12,721 nt of DNA from Methanomassiliicoccus sp. UBA6 (GCA_002508545.1 DAVH01000058.1:80793-93513), one strand, 5' to 3'; shown: positions 1 through 7,112, counted from the stretch's first letter. Translations and numbers: made by a program. Notes: generated from the letters alone by a model not told the origin.

Positions 1-85
1 CCGCCAAAACCTTCTTGGAATCCAGATCAACTATGGCCGCATCGGTGTAAGTGCCACCGGTATCCACGCCAAGACCGAGCGTCAT
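1..85 (-). CDS. Hydantoinase/oxoprolinase family protein, N-terminal fragment (cut by window edge)
   Basis: Only the first 28 codons are inside the window; the gene continues past position 1. The peptide begins MTLGLGVDTGGTYTDAAIVD, which contains the G-V-D-T-G-G-T-x-T-D phosphate-binding loop of the ASKHA-fold N-terminal domain of HyuA/oxoprolinase proteins. Members hydrolyse ATP, usually to open cyclic amides, but many archaeal members have no assigned substrate. The start ATG (85-83) follows a weak AAAGGTTGA ribosome site and a possible TATA element near 127-137. The gene diverges from the HTH_10 regulator at 260. The family call is firm; the substrate is unknown. Confidence 0.8.
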   Translation of the reverse strand, partial: MTLGLGVDTGGTYTDAAIVDLDSKKVLA

Positions 86-125
86 GTAGCTATCAACCTT
101 TCAGCACCAATGGAGCATCTGGAAA

Positions 126-138
126 TGGATTATGATAC
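126..138 (-). promoter_or_regulatory. Possible TATA element for the hydantoinase-like gene
   Basis: On the minus strand this reads GGTATCATAATCC, an AT-rich element in a GC-rich background, about 47 bases before the ATG at 85. A start site about 25 bases downstream would leave a leader of roughly 20 bases. This is pattern recognition only, and the match to the archaeal TATA consensus is weak. Confidence 0.35.
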
Positions 139-191
139 CCCCGCATTAGCATGTCTGATTTTGGACAAGCTTATCGCGCCGCTATCAGGGG

Positions 192-220
192 CGGGGGCCG
201 CGCTGTCATCCGCGCCCCCG
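192..220. other. GC-rich hairpin in the divergent intergenic region
   Basis: The arms CGGGGGCCGCG (192-202) and CGCGCCCCCG (211-220) pair along ten bases with one bulged C around an 8-base loop. The hairpin lies in the 174-bp space between the divergent hydantoinase-like gene and the HTH_10 regulator, just upstream of the regulator. It could be a leader structure or an operator; no T-tract follows it, so it does not look like a terminator. Confidence 0.5.
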
Positions 221-259
221 AAAGGCTAACTAAGGGTGTCCCCATTACGGCCCAGCCAC

Positions 260-892
260 ATGATGGAAGCCGAGTTCTCCATCCGGGGGATGCGGTTCTG
301 GGTAACGGACTTCGCTGCCCGATGGTCCTGCAGCGTCACCGTGACCGAATGCATCCCCTGGAGGAAAAAGGGAGGTCAGGCCATGTTCGAGGTGAACGGG
401 CTGGAGGGGGACGCAGCGGCGGCCATCGAAGAAGTGCGGGCGCGCCCGGAGATCATCAGCGTGGACGTGGTGGAATCGTCCGAGGGCCGGGTGGTCGGCT
501 CGGTGGCCATGCGGGAGCTGTGGATCATCTGGACGATCGTGGATTGCGGCTGCTTCCTCGAGTCGGCATGGTCCAACGGGGACGGGAGGGCGATGTTCAG
601 GGTGCTCGCCGGCAGCGAGGGTTCCCTCCCCAACCTGATCAAGGTGATATCCTCCCGGGGCGTGGACATCGAGATCAATCGCATCTCCCGCATGGTCGAT
701 CGCCCGGTGGTCACCAGGAAGCAGGAGAAGCTGCTCCGGCTCGCCCTGGAGAGAGGCTTCTTCGACTACCCCCGGAGGGTGACCCTGGAAGAGCTGGCCC
801 TCATGTCCGGCATGTCCACCTCCACCGTGGCGGAGATGATAAAAAGAGGAGAGAAGAACGTCCTCAAGAACTTCTTCGAGAAAAGGAGATAG
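260..892 (+). CDS. Bat-type (HTH_10) transcriptional regulator
   Basis: A 210-residue protein whose C-terminal third (about residues 150-205) is a bacterio-opsin-activator-type helix-turn-helix (HTH_10): T-R-K-Q-E-K-L-L-R-L-A-L-E-R-G-F-F-D-Y-P-R, then L-E-E-L-A and the recognition helix around S-G-M-S-T-S-T-V-A-E. The N-terminal part is a small alpha/beta domain without a ligand motif I recognise; it has several cysteines (Cys24, Cys31, then Cys96 and Cys98 as C-G-C). Such proteins are archaeal DNA-binding regulators. I chose the ATG at 260 because the family usually starts just before a M-x-E-x-x-F-S-I-like strand; GTG at 236 and ATG at 263 are also possible. It diverges from the hydantoinase-like gene, which is a plausible target, and converges on the zinc-ribbon gene with only 8 bases between stop codons. 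Confidence 0.85.
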   Translation: MMEAEFSIRGMRFWVTDFAARWSCSVTVTECIPWRKKGGQAMFEVNGLEGDAAAAIEEVRARPEIISVDVVESSEGRVVGSVAMRELWIIWTIVDCGCFLESAWSNGDGRAMFRVLAGSEGSLPNLIKVISSRGVDIEINRISRMVDRPVVTRKQEKLLRLALERGFFDYPRRVTLEELALMSGMSTSTVAEMIKRGEKNVLKNFFEKRR

Positions 893-900
893 GGGCCGGC

Positions 901-1260
901 TCAGCGGTGCCGGGTCCGGCCTATCTGTTCGTTGTAGCGGCGCTCCACCCTGGACTGGTGCTTGGCCACCGCCCTCTCGGCATACTCGCTGCCGCCGATG
1001 TGCTGCATCTCGTTGATGTAGAACTCGTGGTCGCACTTGGCGCACCGCACCTTGGGGCAGTTCTTGGTCGACATCGGGCAGCCCCGGCAGGCGATGGTCC
1101 TCGCGTAGGTTAGGGAGAACACGAAGCCGCACTGGGGGCAGCGGGACTTGCGGATGGTGGCGAGGGTGTTCCAGCTTACCCCGTGCTCGGCCATCGCCTG
1201 AGCGTAGTTGGGATGGATGAAGTCCTTCTGTTTCGGTTCCTCGTCATCGTTCCTGGCCAT
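901..1260 (-). CDS. Small zinc-ribbon protein, last gene of the CobW-GTPase operon
   Basis: A 119-residue soluble protein with seven cysteines: C-P-Q-C-G at 41-45, C-R-G-C at 58-61, Cys68 and C-A-K-C at 73-76. The spacing suggests a zinc ribbon plus a second metal site. The rest is charged and probably helical, with an Arg/His-rich C terminus (Q-I-G-R-T-R-H-R). I do not recognise a named family. The ATG at 1260 follows a GGAGG site within the end of the preceding gene, whose stop codon is three bases upstream, so it is almost certainly co-translated with the 154-aa protein and the GTPase. Carrying or receiving a metal together with those two proteins is a reasonable inference; a nucleic-acid-binding role is an alternative. 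Confidence 0.8.
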   Translation of the reverse strand: MARNDDEEPKQKDFIHPNYAQAMAEHGVSWNTLATIRKSRCPQCGFVFSLTYARTIACRGCPMSTKNCPKVRCAKCDHEFYINEMQHIGGSEYAERAVAKHQSRVERRYNEQIGRTRHR

Positions 1261-1263
1261 AGT

Positions 1264-1728
1264 TCATCCTCCGTGGTGGGCCATGCCCTTCTCTTTCTCG
1301 TAGAAGTCCTTGACCACCTCGTAGGTTAGCCCGTGCTTCCGGAAAACCTTCTCGATGCCTTCCAGGCTCTGCTCCCGGACCTCGGGGTCCCATATGCCGT
1401 GGACGATCACGTGCATGGTGAGCTCGGCGTCCTGGAAGGTCGCCTCGTTCCCGAAATCGTGGGTGATGTTCGGCCCCCGCTGGGGGTCGATGAGGCTGGC
1501 GGACATGGCGCCGTTGGCGGTCCGGAGGAACGCCTTGACATGCCCGACCAGGTCAGCGCCGTGGTCCATGCAGCCCTTGGTCACCACGGCCAGCAGTTCC
1601 CCGAGCACCTTGGCCGCCTCCTCTCGGGACATCGCCCGGGGAGCGTGGACCTTGAGCTGGGTAGCGAACTTGCCCAGCTCGTCGGCCTCGCGGTGCATGG
1701 CGATGTGTACGTCCTCGTCCATGCTCAT
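1264..1728 (-). CDS. Unrecognised histidine-containing protein in the CobW-GTPase operon
   Basis: A 154-residue soluble protein that I cannot assign to a named family. It contains scattered histidines and acidic residues: H8 and H12 near the N terminus, H28, a C-M-D-H-G stretch at 53-57, H63, H90, H106 and H110, and a terminal H-H-G-G. The central stretch (A-F-L-R-T-A-N-G-A-M) and the strand M-H-V-I-V-H-G look like a compact alpha/beta domain. The start overlaps the GTPase stop codon by four bases (ATGA), and its stop lies three bases before the zinc-ribbon start, so the three genes form one translationally coupled unit. The His distribution would suit metal binding; this is inference only. 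Confidence 0.75.
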   Translation of the reverse strand: MSMDEDVHIAMHREADELGKFATQLKVHAPRAMSREEAAKVLGELLAVVTKGCMDHGADLVGHVKAFLRTANGAMSASLIDPQRGPNITHDFGNEATFQDAELTMHVIVHGIWDPEVREQSLEGIEKVFRKHGLTYEVVKDFYEKEKGMAHHGG

Positions 1729-2393
1729 CCGCTCCCGTACTCCTGGCGGAGCAGCTCGCGCTCGACCGCCTCGTCATACCTTGACGAGGTCCGATCCGCG
1801 ATGATGCCGGCGACCTCCTTCACTCCCATCCCCTTGTGGGTAGAGATCCTCATGATCTCGCACTTGGGGTTGATCTCCCGGACCAGGTCCTCCGAGCGCT
1901 TGATGCGCGCGTCGTCGGACGCGTCGACCTTGTTGATCAGGCAGACGTCCGCCTCCCGGATCTGGGTGACCACCAGGCGGCGCACCGTTCCCAGCAGGGT
2001 ATCGATGCGTGTCGAGTCCACCAGCGTCAGCACCGGAGCGTGCTCGATGGTCACCGGCACCTCGGCCTCGGAGTACTCGGCCGCGCGCTTCAGCCCCCAG
2101 GGGATGGCGACCCCGGACGGCTCGACGATCACGATGTCCGGCTTGAAGTTGGTCCACAGGAGAGCGAGGGTGTTGGCGAAGTTGCCCGCGATCTCGCAAC
2201 AGATGCAGCCGCCGGACATCTCCTTGGCCCTCAGGCCGTAAGACTCCACGATCTTGAAATCAACGTTGATCTCGCCGACATCGTTGACCACGATGGCAAC
2301 GCGCTTCCCCCTGGCCACCAGTTCCTTGGCGACCTCGATCAGCAGCGTCGTCTTCCCGCTGCCCAAAAAGCCTGCGATCTGAGCGATCTTCAT
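1725..2393 (-). CDS. CobW/P47K-type GTPase (metallochaperone family), G domain only
   Basis: A 222-residue GTPase of the G3E (CobW/UreG/HypB) group. Visible motifs: Walker A G-F-L-G-S-G-K-T-T at 8-16; the switch region V-V-N-D-V-G-E-I-N-V-D at 35-45; the metal-binding G-G-C-I-C-C-E at 61-67, with the C-x-C-C of CobW proteins (Cys63, 65, 66); E-P-S-G at 91-94; and N-K-V-D at 154-157. It lacks the C-terminal CobW_C domain found in most 300-400 aa members, so it is a minimal form. The family uses GTP hydrolysis to deliver metals such as Zn, Co or Ni to client enzymes. It is the first gene of a three-gene operon with a TATA box about 35 bases upstream of the ATG. The nearby Zn/corrinoid methyltransferase is a plausible client, but the metal is not determined by the sequence. 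Confidence 0.9.
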   Translation of the reverse strand: MKIAQIAGFLGSGKTTLLIEVAKELVARGKRVAIVVNDVGEINVDFKIVESYGLRAKEMSGGCICCEIAGNFANTLALLWTNFKPDIVIVEPSGVAIPWGLKRAAEYSEAEVPVTIEHAPVLTLVDSTRIDTLLGTVRRLVVTQIREADVCLINKVDASDDARIKRSEDLVREINPKCEIMRISTHKGMGVKEVAGIIADRTSSRYDEAVERELLRQEYGSG

Positions 2394-2423
2394 GGCGTCA
2401 CTGCCCTGAGATATGCCCGATAC

Positions 2424-2433
2424 ACTATAAAGA
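2424..2433 (-). promoter_or_regulatory. TATA box of the GTPase operon
   Basis: On the minus strand the sequence reads CTCTTTATAGTG, a good archaeal TATA element, centred about 35 bases before the GTPase ATG at 2393. Transcription starting about 26 bases downstream would give a leader under 10 bases. It lies in the 65-bp gap after the pseudouridine synthase gene, so the operon can be expressed independently of it. Confidence 0.6.
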
Positions 2434-2458
2434 GGATTTGCGGAATCCCTTTCCTCGC

Positions 2459-3346
2459 TCAGGGGCGTCCAGCATGTCCACGCGAGGCCGGCGGCGCATC
2501 ACCTCGCGGCCGCGTCCGCCGCCCGCAGCCCGTGCTAACGTCCTCCCCACCCTTCTCCTCGAAGTACCTACTCATCGATCTCCGTAGAACGGACCGGGGG
2601 ACCTCTTCGACGCCGCCCCGCGGCAGGTCGCCCAGCTCGAACGGCCCGTACGCCACGCGGACCAGGCGCATCACCCGCAGGCCCAGATGGGCCATGATGT
2701 TGCGGACCTCCCGGTTCTTGCCCTCGCGGATGGTCACCGACAGCCAGCGGCCCGCTCCCCCGTCCTCCTCGAGCTCGATGCTGACCGGCCCGTACCGGAC
2801 GCCCGCAATCGTCACCCCGCCCGCCACCGAGTCGAGCTTTTCCTTACTGACTTCCCCGCTCACCCGGACCCGGTAGCGCCGTGTCCAGGCGTTCCTCGGC
2901 AGCTCCAAATGCCGCGCCAGCTCCCCGTCGTTGGTCAGGAGCAGGAGGCCCTCGGTGTTGTAGTCCAGCCGCCCCACGCTCACGACCCGGGGCATACCCG
3001 GCGGCAGCTGCTCGAACACCGTCGGGCGTCCGCGCGGGTCCCTCGCCGCGGTGATGGTGCCCGGCGGCTTGTGGTACCGCCACACCCGGGTCTCCTCCCT
3101 CGGGCCCAGGGGTTTCCCGTCGACCGTGATGACGTTGGCGTCCGTAACATTGATCGCCGGGGAGGTCAGCACCCTGCCGTCGACGGCCACCCGGCCCTCC
3201 GCGATCAGCTTTTCGGCGTCGCGGCGGGAGCATATCCCGGCCCGGGCCAGCACTTTGGCGATACGCTCGCCTTCGAAATGGGGCTCGCTGTCGGTCAACC
3301 CGGCACCGTCCGATCCGCCACCGGGCTCTTTGCTCCGCATCGGCAT
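2459..3346 (-). CDS. Bacterial-type pseudouridine synthase, RsuA/RluB family
   Basis: A 295-residue enzyme that converts a uridine in rRNA to pseudouridine. An S4 RNA-binding domain occupies about residues 26-72 (E-R-I-A-K-V-L-A-R-A-G-I-C-S-R-R-D-A). The catalytic domain carries G-R-L-D-Y-N-T-E-G-L-L-L-L-T-N-D-G at 125-141, with the catalytic aspartate at 128, and the conserved R-E-G-K-N-R-E-V-R-N at 207-216. The last ~30 residues are a Gly/Arg/Pro-rich tail. Length and architecture match bacterial RluB/RsuA; archaea normally rely on Cbf5, TruA, TruD and Pus10, so an old transfer from bacteria is likely. The ATG at 3346 is chosen; an AT-rich stretch (ATAAGATAAA on the minus strand, about 3363-3375) 20-30 bases upstream would make it leaderless. 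The exact target uridine cannot be told from sequence. Confidence 0.92.
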   Translation of the reverse strand: MPMRSKEPGGGSDGAGLTDSEPHFEGERIAKVLARAGICSRRDAEKLIAEGRVAVDGRVLTSPAINVTDANVITVDGKPLGPREETRVWRYHKPPGTITAARDPRGRPTVFEQLPPGMPRVVSVGRLDYNTEGLLLLTNDGELARHLELPRNAWTRRYRVRVSGEVSKEKLDSVAGGVTIAGVRYGPVSIELEEDGGAGRWLSVTIREGKNREVRNIMAHLGLRVMRLVRVAYGPFELGDLPRGGVEEVPRSVLRRSMSRYFEEKGGEDVSTGCGRRTRPRGDAPPASRGHAGRP

Positions 3347-3418
3347 GGAGCATTCGGTCCCGTTTATCTTATGGTTTCGATGAGCGGACAGCGGCGGCCG
3401 TTCAGAAGGCTCCGCTGC

Positions 3419-3450
3419 AAAAAGGAGATAGAACGATCCGCAGGCTCCTT
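3419..3450 (-). terminator. Hairpin plus T-tract after the second corrinoid gene
   Basis: On the minus strand AAGGAG (3450-3445) can pair with CTCCTT (3427-3422) across a 17-base loop, followed by a run of T ending at 3419. It lies just downstream of the corrinoid stop at 3461 and before the pseudouridine synthase start. Archaeal termination mainly needs the T-run, so this is a reasonable terminator candidate. Confidence 0.45.
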
Positions 3451-3460
3451 CCCGACCGAG

Positions 3461-4114
<654 letters not shown>

Positions 4115-4129
4115 GATCGATCCGTTCCT

Positions 4130-4160
4130 GCAAACGCCGGGACTGGGCCCGGCCCCTAGC
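4130..4160 (-). other. GC-rich leader hairpin of the stand-alone corrinoid gene
   Basis: The minus strand reads CCGGGCCCAGTCCCGG in the predicted leader, where CCGGG and CCCGG can form a 5-bp stem. It lies between the predicted start site (about 4159) and the ATG at 4114. The other corrinoid gene also has a leader hairpin but of unrelated sequence. The function is unknown. Confidence 0.3.
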
Positions 4161-4180
4161 TCCAGAGATACGGGGATGCA

Positions 4181-4189
4181 GTATTAATC
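4181..4189 (-). promoter_or_regulatory. TATA box of the stand-alone corrinoid gene
   Basis: On the minus strand this reads GATTAATAC, within AAGGATTAATACTGCATCC. The core ATTAATACT followed shortly by ATCC is also found before the other corrinoid operon (6144-6153). A start about 26 bases downstream gives a leader of about 45 bases before the ATG at 4114. Confidence 0.55.
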
Positions 4190-4251
4190 CTTGGCACGGA
4201 AAATAGTGACTGATACACGACTGTAGAATGCTGGCGACCGATCGAAGATAG

Positions 4252-4289
4252 AAAAATGTGGGAAAGGGATTGGAAGGGGTTTGTCCTTC
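4252..4289 (-). terminator. Candidate terminator of the corrinoid/URO-D operon
   Basis: Downstream of the URO-D stop (4299), the minus strand has GAAGG (4289-4285) able to pair with CCTTC (4277-4273), then a pyrimidine-rich stretch ending in TTTTT (4256-4252). This separates the operon from the second corrinoid gene, which has its own TATA box. Confidence 0.4.
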
Positions 4290-4298
4290 TCGCCTCGA

Positions 4299-5411
4299 TC
4301 ACGCGAAGGTGCCGTACTGCTTGACGGTGTCCACGCAGGTCTTGATGTTCTCCATCTTGGTGGAGAGCGCGGGCGGGACCTCGCAGCCGGAAGCGATGCA
4401 GTACCGGGCGCCGAGGCCGCGGTCCTTGAGGGCCTTCACGACCTCGTTGCAGAGGTTCATGGTGGTCTTCTGCATCTTCTCCGGGGTCCAGCGCACGTAG
4501 CCCTGGGGATCGATGTTGCCGGCCATCAGGCAGTTGTCCGCGTATCCCTTGCCGATGACCTCCTTGGCGGGCATGCTGCCGGGGATGAGCGGGTAGTAAG
4601 CACCGCTGAAGATGGTCGACTTGAACTTGGTGACCTGGGTGTCCAGGTGGGGCAGGTCGGCGCAGTTGTGCACGCAGTTGGCCATGCCTTCCTTAACGAC
4701 CAGCTCGTTCAGGCAGCCAGCGTACTTGTGCTGGCCCTCGAACTCGTCGTACTCGGTGTCGCCAAGGCAGGAGTAGGAGCCCCACAGGTAGTCCCAGACC
4801 AGTCCAGCAGGCTTCTTCTCGGCGAAGGCCTTGACCATCTCCTTGTCGTAGTCAGTGATGGTCTCCAGGGCCTTGTGGACGGCGGCGCGCGAGGACTCGT
4901 TGTCGTACATGTCCTTGAACACGAACTCCGCTCCCCTGCTCTGGGTGAGAGCCAGGAGAGGCCCTTCCAGGAACGCGGCGGTGATGACCTCGGAGGCCAG
5001 CTCCTTGACGAACATCCCGGTGCCCTCGACCAGGATATAGGACCGGCTCTTGGGGTCCTTGATGTTGGGGACCTCGATCTTCTCGTAGTCCTCCACGGTC
5101 TTGATGACCGGGTCGTCGACGAACGGGGTGTTCTGCTCGTCCATGCGGACATGGGAGCCCAGGTCGCCGGCCATGACCGACAGGTCCATCAGGCCGATGG
5201 CGAAGTCGAAGTCGAAGTACCTTTGACCGGCGATGAACGCGCTTGCGAAGCGCTTGGGGTCGGTGACCCAGTCGTGGTAGGTGATACCCGCACCGTCGTT
5301 CAGCAGCCTGCGGCACACGCCCATGGCGAGCGGATATGTCGGCAGGCGGTCGGCCGGCTTGTTGCTGAGCGCGGCCACGTCCCTCTCGATGTGGTTCATT
5401 GTGTCTGCCAT
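4299..5411 (-). CDS. URO-D family zinc methyltransferase (corrinoid-dependent)
   Basis: A 370-residue protein of the uroporphyrinogen-decarboxylase superfamily, in the branch that moves methyl groups to or from corrinoid proteins (MtaA, MtbA, MtsA and the O-demethylase-type enzymes). The N terminus has the usual E-R-x-x-A-x-x-x-K-P-x-D-R-L-P. The MtaA-type zinc site is present: H-N-C at 248-250 (His248, Cys250) and Cys343 in A-S-G-C-E-V. Residues 128-134 (V-E-G-T-G-M-F) are a conserved loop. It starts 12 bases after the corrinoid protein stop, with a strong AAGGAGG site overlapping that stop codon, so the two are made together. Either it demethylates an unknown substrate onto its corrinoid partner, or it passes the methyl group to coenzyme M. 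The adjacency to a dedicated corrinoid protein slightly favours the former. True haem-pathway uroporphyrinogen decarboxylase is unlikely given this context and the zinc motif. Confidence 0.88.
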   Translation of the reverse strand: MADTMNHIERDVAALSNKPADRLPTYPLAMGVCRRLLNDGAGITYHDWVTDPKRFASAFIAGQRYFDFDFAIGLMDLSVMAGDLGSHVRMDEQNTPFVDDPVIKTVEDYEKIEVPNIKDPKSRSYILVEGTGMFVKELASEVITAAFLEGPLLALTQSRGAEFVFKDMYDNESSRAAVHKALETITDYDKEMVKAFAEKKPAGLVWDYLWGSYSCLGDTEYDEFEGQHKYAGCLNELVVKEGMANCVHNCADLPHLDTQVTKFKSTIFSGAYYPLIPGSMPAKEVIGKGYADNCLMAGNIDPQGYVRWTPEKMQKTTMNLCNEVVKALKDRGLGARYCIASGCEVPPALSTKMENIKTCVDTVKQYGTFA

Positions 5412-5423
5412 CTCAAAACCTCC

Positions 5424-6065
<642 letters not shown>

Positions 6066-6085
6066 ATATCCACCTAGCAAGTCTG

Positions 6086-6106
6086 ACCCGAAACGTAGGT
6101 TCGGGT
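6086..6106 (-). other. Leader hairpin of the corrinoid/URO-D operon
   Basis: A perfect 7-bp stem, ACCCGAA (6106-6100 on the minus strand) with TTCGGGT (6092-6086), around a 7-base loop. It lies within the roughly 58-base predicted leader, about 20 bases before the ATG and upstream of the ribosome site. It might stabilise the message or regulate translation. I see no match to a known riboswitch, and it is too small for a cobalamin riboswitch. Confidence 0.5.
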
Positions 6107-6143
6107 ACGAGGCTGATTCCCCTCAATAACTGAATTTCAGGAT

Positions 6144-6153
6144 AAGTATTAAT
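6144..6153 (-). promoter_or_regulatory. TATA box of the corrinoid/URO-D operon
   Basis: The minus strand reads CATTAATACTTATCC; ATTAATACT matches the element in front of the stand-alone corrinoid gene (4181-4189). A start about 26 bases downstream gives a leader of about 58 bases containing a hairpin. Confidence 0.6.
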
Positions 6154-6160
6154 GATTGTT

Positions 6161-6177
6161 ATGGATGGTCCATCCAT
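6161..6177. promoter_or_regulatory. Perfect palindrome upstream of the TATA box, candidate operator
   Basis: ATGGATGGTCCATCCAT consists of two 8-base inverted arms around one central base, placed about 8 bases upstream of the TATA box of the corrinoid/URO-D operon. A CCATC extension follows on the plus-strand side, giving further ATCC repeats to 6182. This is where an archaeal activator would bind. The regulator is unknown, and no equivalent palindrome is seen before the stand-alone corrinoid gene. Confidence 0.5.
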
Positions 6178-6189
6178 CCATCGACACGC

Positions 6190-6340
6190 TCGGCAGCGAA
6201 ATGTCTGGATTCGAACCAACGCGCCGAACGAACACGCTTGCGAAGCGATGAAAAGGGCGAGGACGGGGCCGGCAGAGCGCCGCTGTAAGGCCCCCTGCTC
6301 GGGACCGCCGATGCGCCCGTCGCACCCCGCGGCCTCGCTC
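6190..6340 (-). other. Structured intergenic region with a tRNA T-arm-like motif
   Basis: The 308 bases between 6065 and 6374 contain no confident gene. Besides the promoter elements listed separately, three structures are visible. First, a hairpin with arms at 6190-6198 and 6220-6227 (one bulge). On the minus strand its apical part is GGTTCGAATCC, identical to a tRNA T-arm core. Second, CGCTT-CGC-AAGCG at about 6234-6246. Third, a GC-rich fold on the minus strand with GGGCG near 6318-6314 closing on CGCCC near 6259-6255, and an inner GGGGCC/GGCCCC stem, followed by TTTT (6254-6251). The last looks like an intrinsic terminator, either for the THUMP gene or for a short RNA started from the AT-rich box at 6341-6350. 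No complete tRNA can be folded: no acceptor partner was found. Confidence 0.35.
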
Positions 6341-6357
6341 AATATATACCATCGGCG
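6306..6357. repeat. 8-bp inverted repeat flanking the TATA region of the small ORF
   Basis: CGCCGATG at 6306-6313 and CATCGGCG at 6350-6357 are exact inverted copies separated by 36 bases. The right arm abuts the TATATA box (6341-6350). It may be an operator or part of the folded RNA region; chance is not excluded in such GC-rich DNA. Confidence 0.35.
6340..6350 (+). promoter_or_regulatory. TATA box for the small leaderless ORF (may also act on the minus strand)
   Basis: CAATATATACC lies about 29 bases before the ATG at 6374, the spacing expected for a leaderless archaeal gene. The complementary reading GGTATATATTG is also a good TATA element, so transcription toward the structured region on the minus strand is possible. 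Confidence 0.5.
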
Positions 6358-6373
6358 CTCCCAATCACAGAGC

Positions 6374-6574
6374 ATGTGGAGATATTCGGAGGCCGAGGCG
6401 AAGAAGAACGTCCAGAAGGAGGTCGAGCGTATGCCCGATATCGAGAGCGGCATCGACCGTGAGGTCATCGAGGAGATCGAGGACCGGCGGGAGATGGACA
6501 AGCAGAGAGATGAAGATGCGGACGCCGGACGCGCCCGGCGGAGCCCGCCTAGCGGATCCGGGCCAGACCGATGA
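6374..6574 (+). CDS. Small, highly charged hypothetical protein (66 aa)
   Basis: An in-frame ATG at 6374 opens a 66-codon ORF beginning M-W-R-Y-S-E-A-E-A-K-K-N-V-Q-K-E. It is rich in Glu, Asp, Arg and Lys, probably helical for the first 50 residues (V-I-E-E-I-E-D-R-R-E), with a Pro/Ser/Gly tail. No family is recognised. A TATA box at 6340-6350 fits a leaderless message starting at this ATG, which is the main support. The last 26 bases overlap the end of the convergent THUMP gene. The frame stays open upstream to 6152, but that part runs through structured DNA and is unlikely to be translated. Confidence 0.45.
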   Translation: MWRYSEAEAKKNVQKEVERMPDIESGIDREVIEEIEDRREMDKQRDEDADAGRARRSPPSGSGPDR

Positions 6575-7112
6575 GCGAGCGCACCTGGTTTATGTCCAGG
6601 TACTCATCCTCGGCGACCAGGCTGAACCCGGCGAACCCGCCGATGATCTCGACCTTGAGGATAAGCTCCGGCTGCTCGAGGTCCACGATGCCCCTTTGTA
6701 TCGGATCGGTGAGCATCTTAATCAGGTCCAGGTTGGAGCCGCCCTCGTACCGCCGCTTGTGAAGCTCCAGCTTCCAGCGGTCCTGGTCGCCGATCCTCTC
6801 CCCGAACACCCTGGCCGCACTGACCATGGAATCAAGGTCGGAGCTGACCCACTCCTCGATAGGGGTCCAGTGATGAGTATGCTGGAACAGCTCGGGGAAC
6901 CTGATGGCGAAGGCCCGCAGCTTCCTGACCGCCTCCTTGCCGTCGCCGGTCACCCTGACCAGCGCCAGGCCGCTGACCGATGACTCGATCATGTCCTCCA
7001 GTATCAGCCCGTTCTCCTTGATGCGCTGGGCGATCTCCTCCTCGGCCTTCGCCTTGCTGGTGGGGTGGAAAGTCACCACTATGTTGTAGTCCCTCATCGC
7101 CATTCCCGTCAT
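6549..7112 (-). CDS. THUMP-domain RNA-binding protein, Tan1-like
   Basis: A 187-residue protein with a THUMP fold in its second half (about residues 78-180: H-H-W-T-P-I-E-E-W-V, D-R-W-K-L-E-L-H-K-R-R-Y, then D-L-E-Q-P-E-L-I-L-K-V-E-I-I-G at 144-158 and V-R-S at 177-179). In eukaryotes Tan1 helps the acetyltransferase place ac4C at tRNA position 12; archaeal homologues are RNA-binding proteins probably acting in tRNA modification. There is no catalytic domain, so it should need a partner. In-frame ATGs at 7112, 7103 and 7097 are all possible. The family pattern M-R-D-Y-N favours 7097, and the AT-rich TTATCTA near 7128-7134 favours a leaderless start at 7103; the longest form is reported. It diverges from the GNAT gene across 57 bases. 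Confidence 0.82.
   Translation of the reverse strand: MTGMAMRDYNIVVTFHPTSKAKAEEEIAQRIKENGLILEDMIESSVSGLALVRVTGDGKEAVRKLRAFAIRFPELFQHTHHWTPIEEWVSSDLDSMVSAARVFGERIGDQDRWKLELHKRRYEGGSNLDLIKMLTDPIQRGIVDLEQPELILKVEIIGGFAGFSLVAEDEYLDINQVRSLIGLARIR

Noticed and set aside
4299..5411. Haem-pathway uroporphyrinogen decarboxylase (HemE)
   Set aside because: The H-x-C ... C zinc site and the operon with a corrinoid protein fit the methyltransferase branch instead.
6066..6143. Cobalamin riboswitch in the corrinoid operon leader
   Set aside because: The leader is about 58 bases with a single 7-bp hairpin, far too small, and no B12-box-like sequence was seen.
6203..6221. Possible tRNA gene on the minus strand, from GGTTCGAATCC
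   Set aside because: The T-stem has a mismatch and no matching 5' acceptor strand, D-arm or anticodon arm could be placed upstream, even allowing an intron. It is kept only as a T-arm-like motif.
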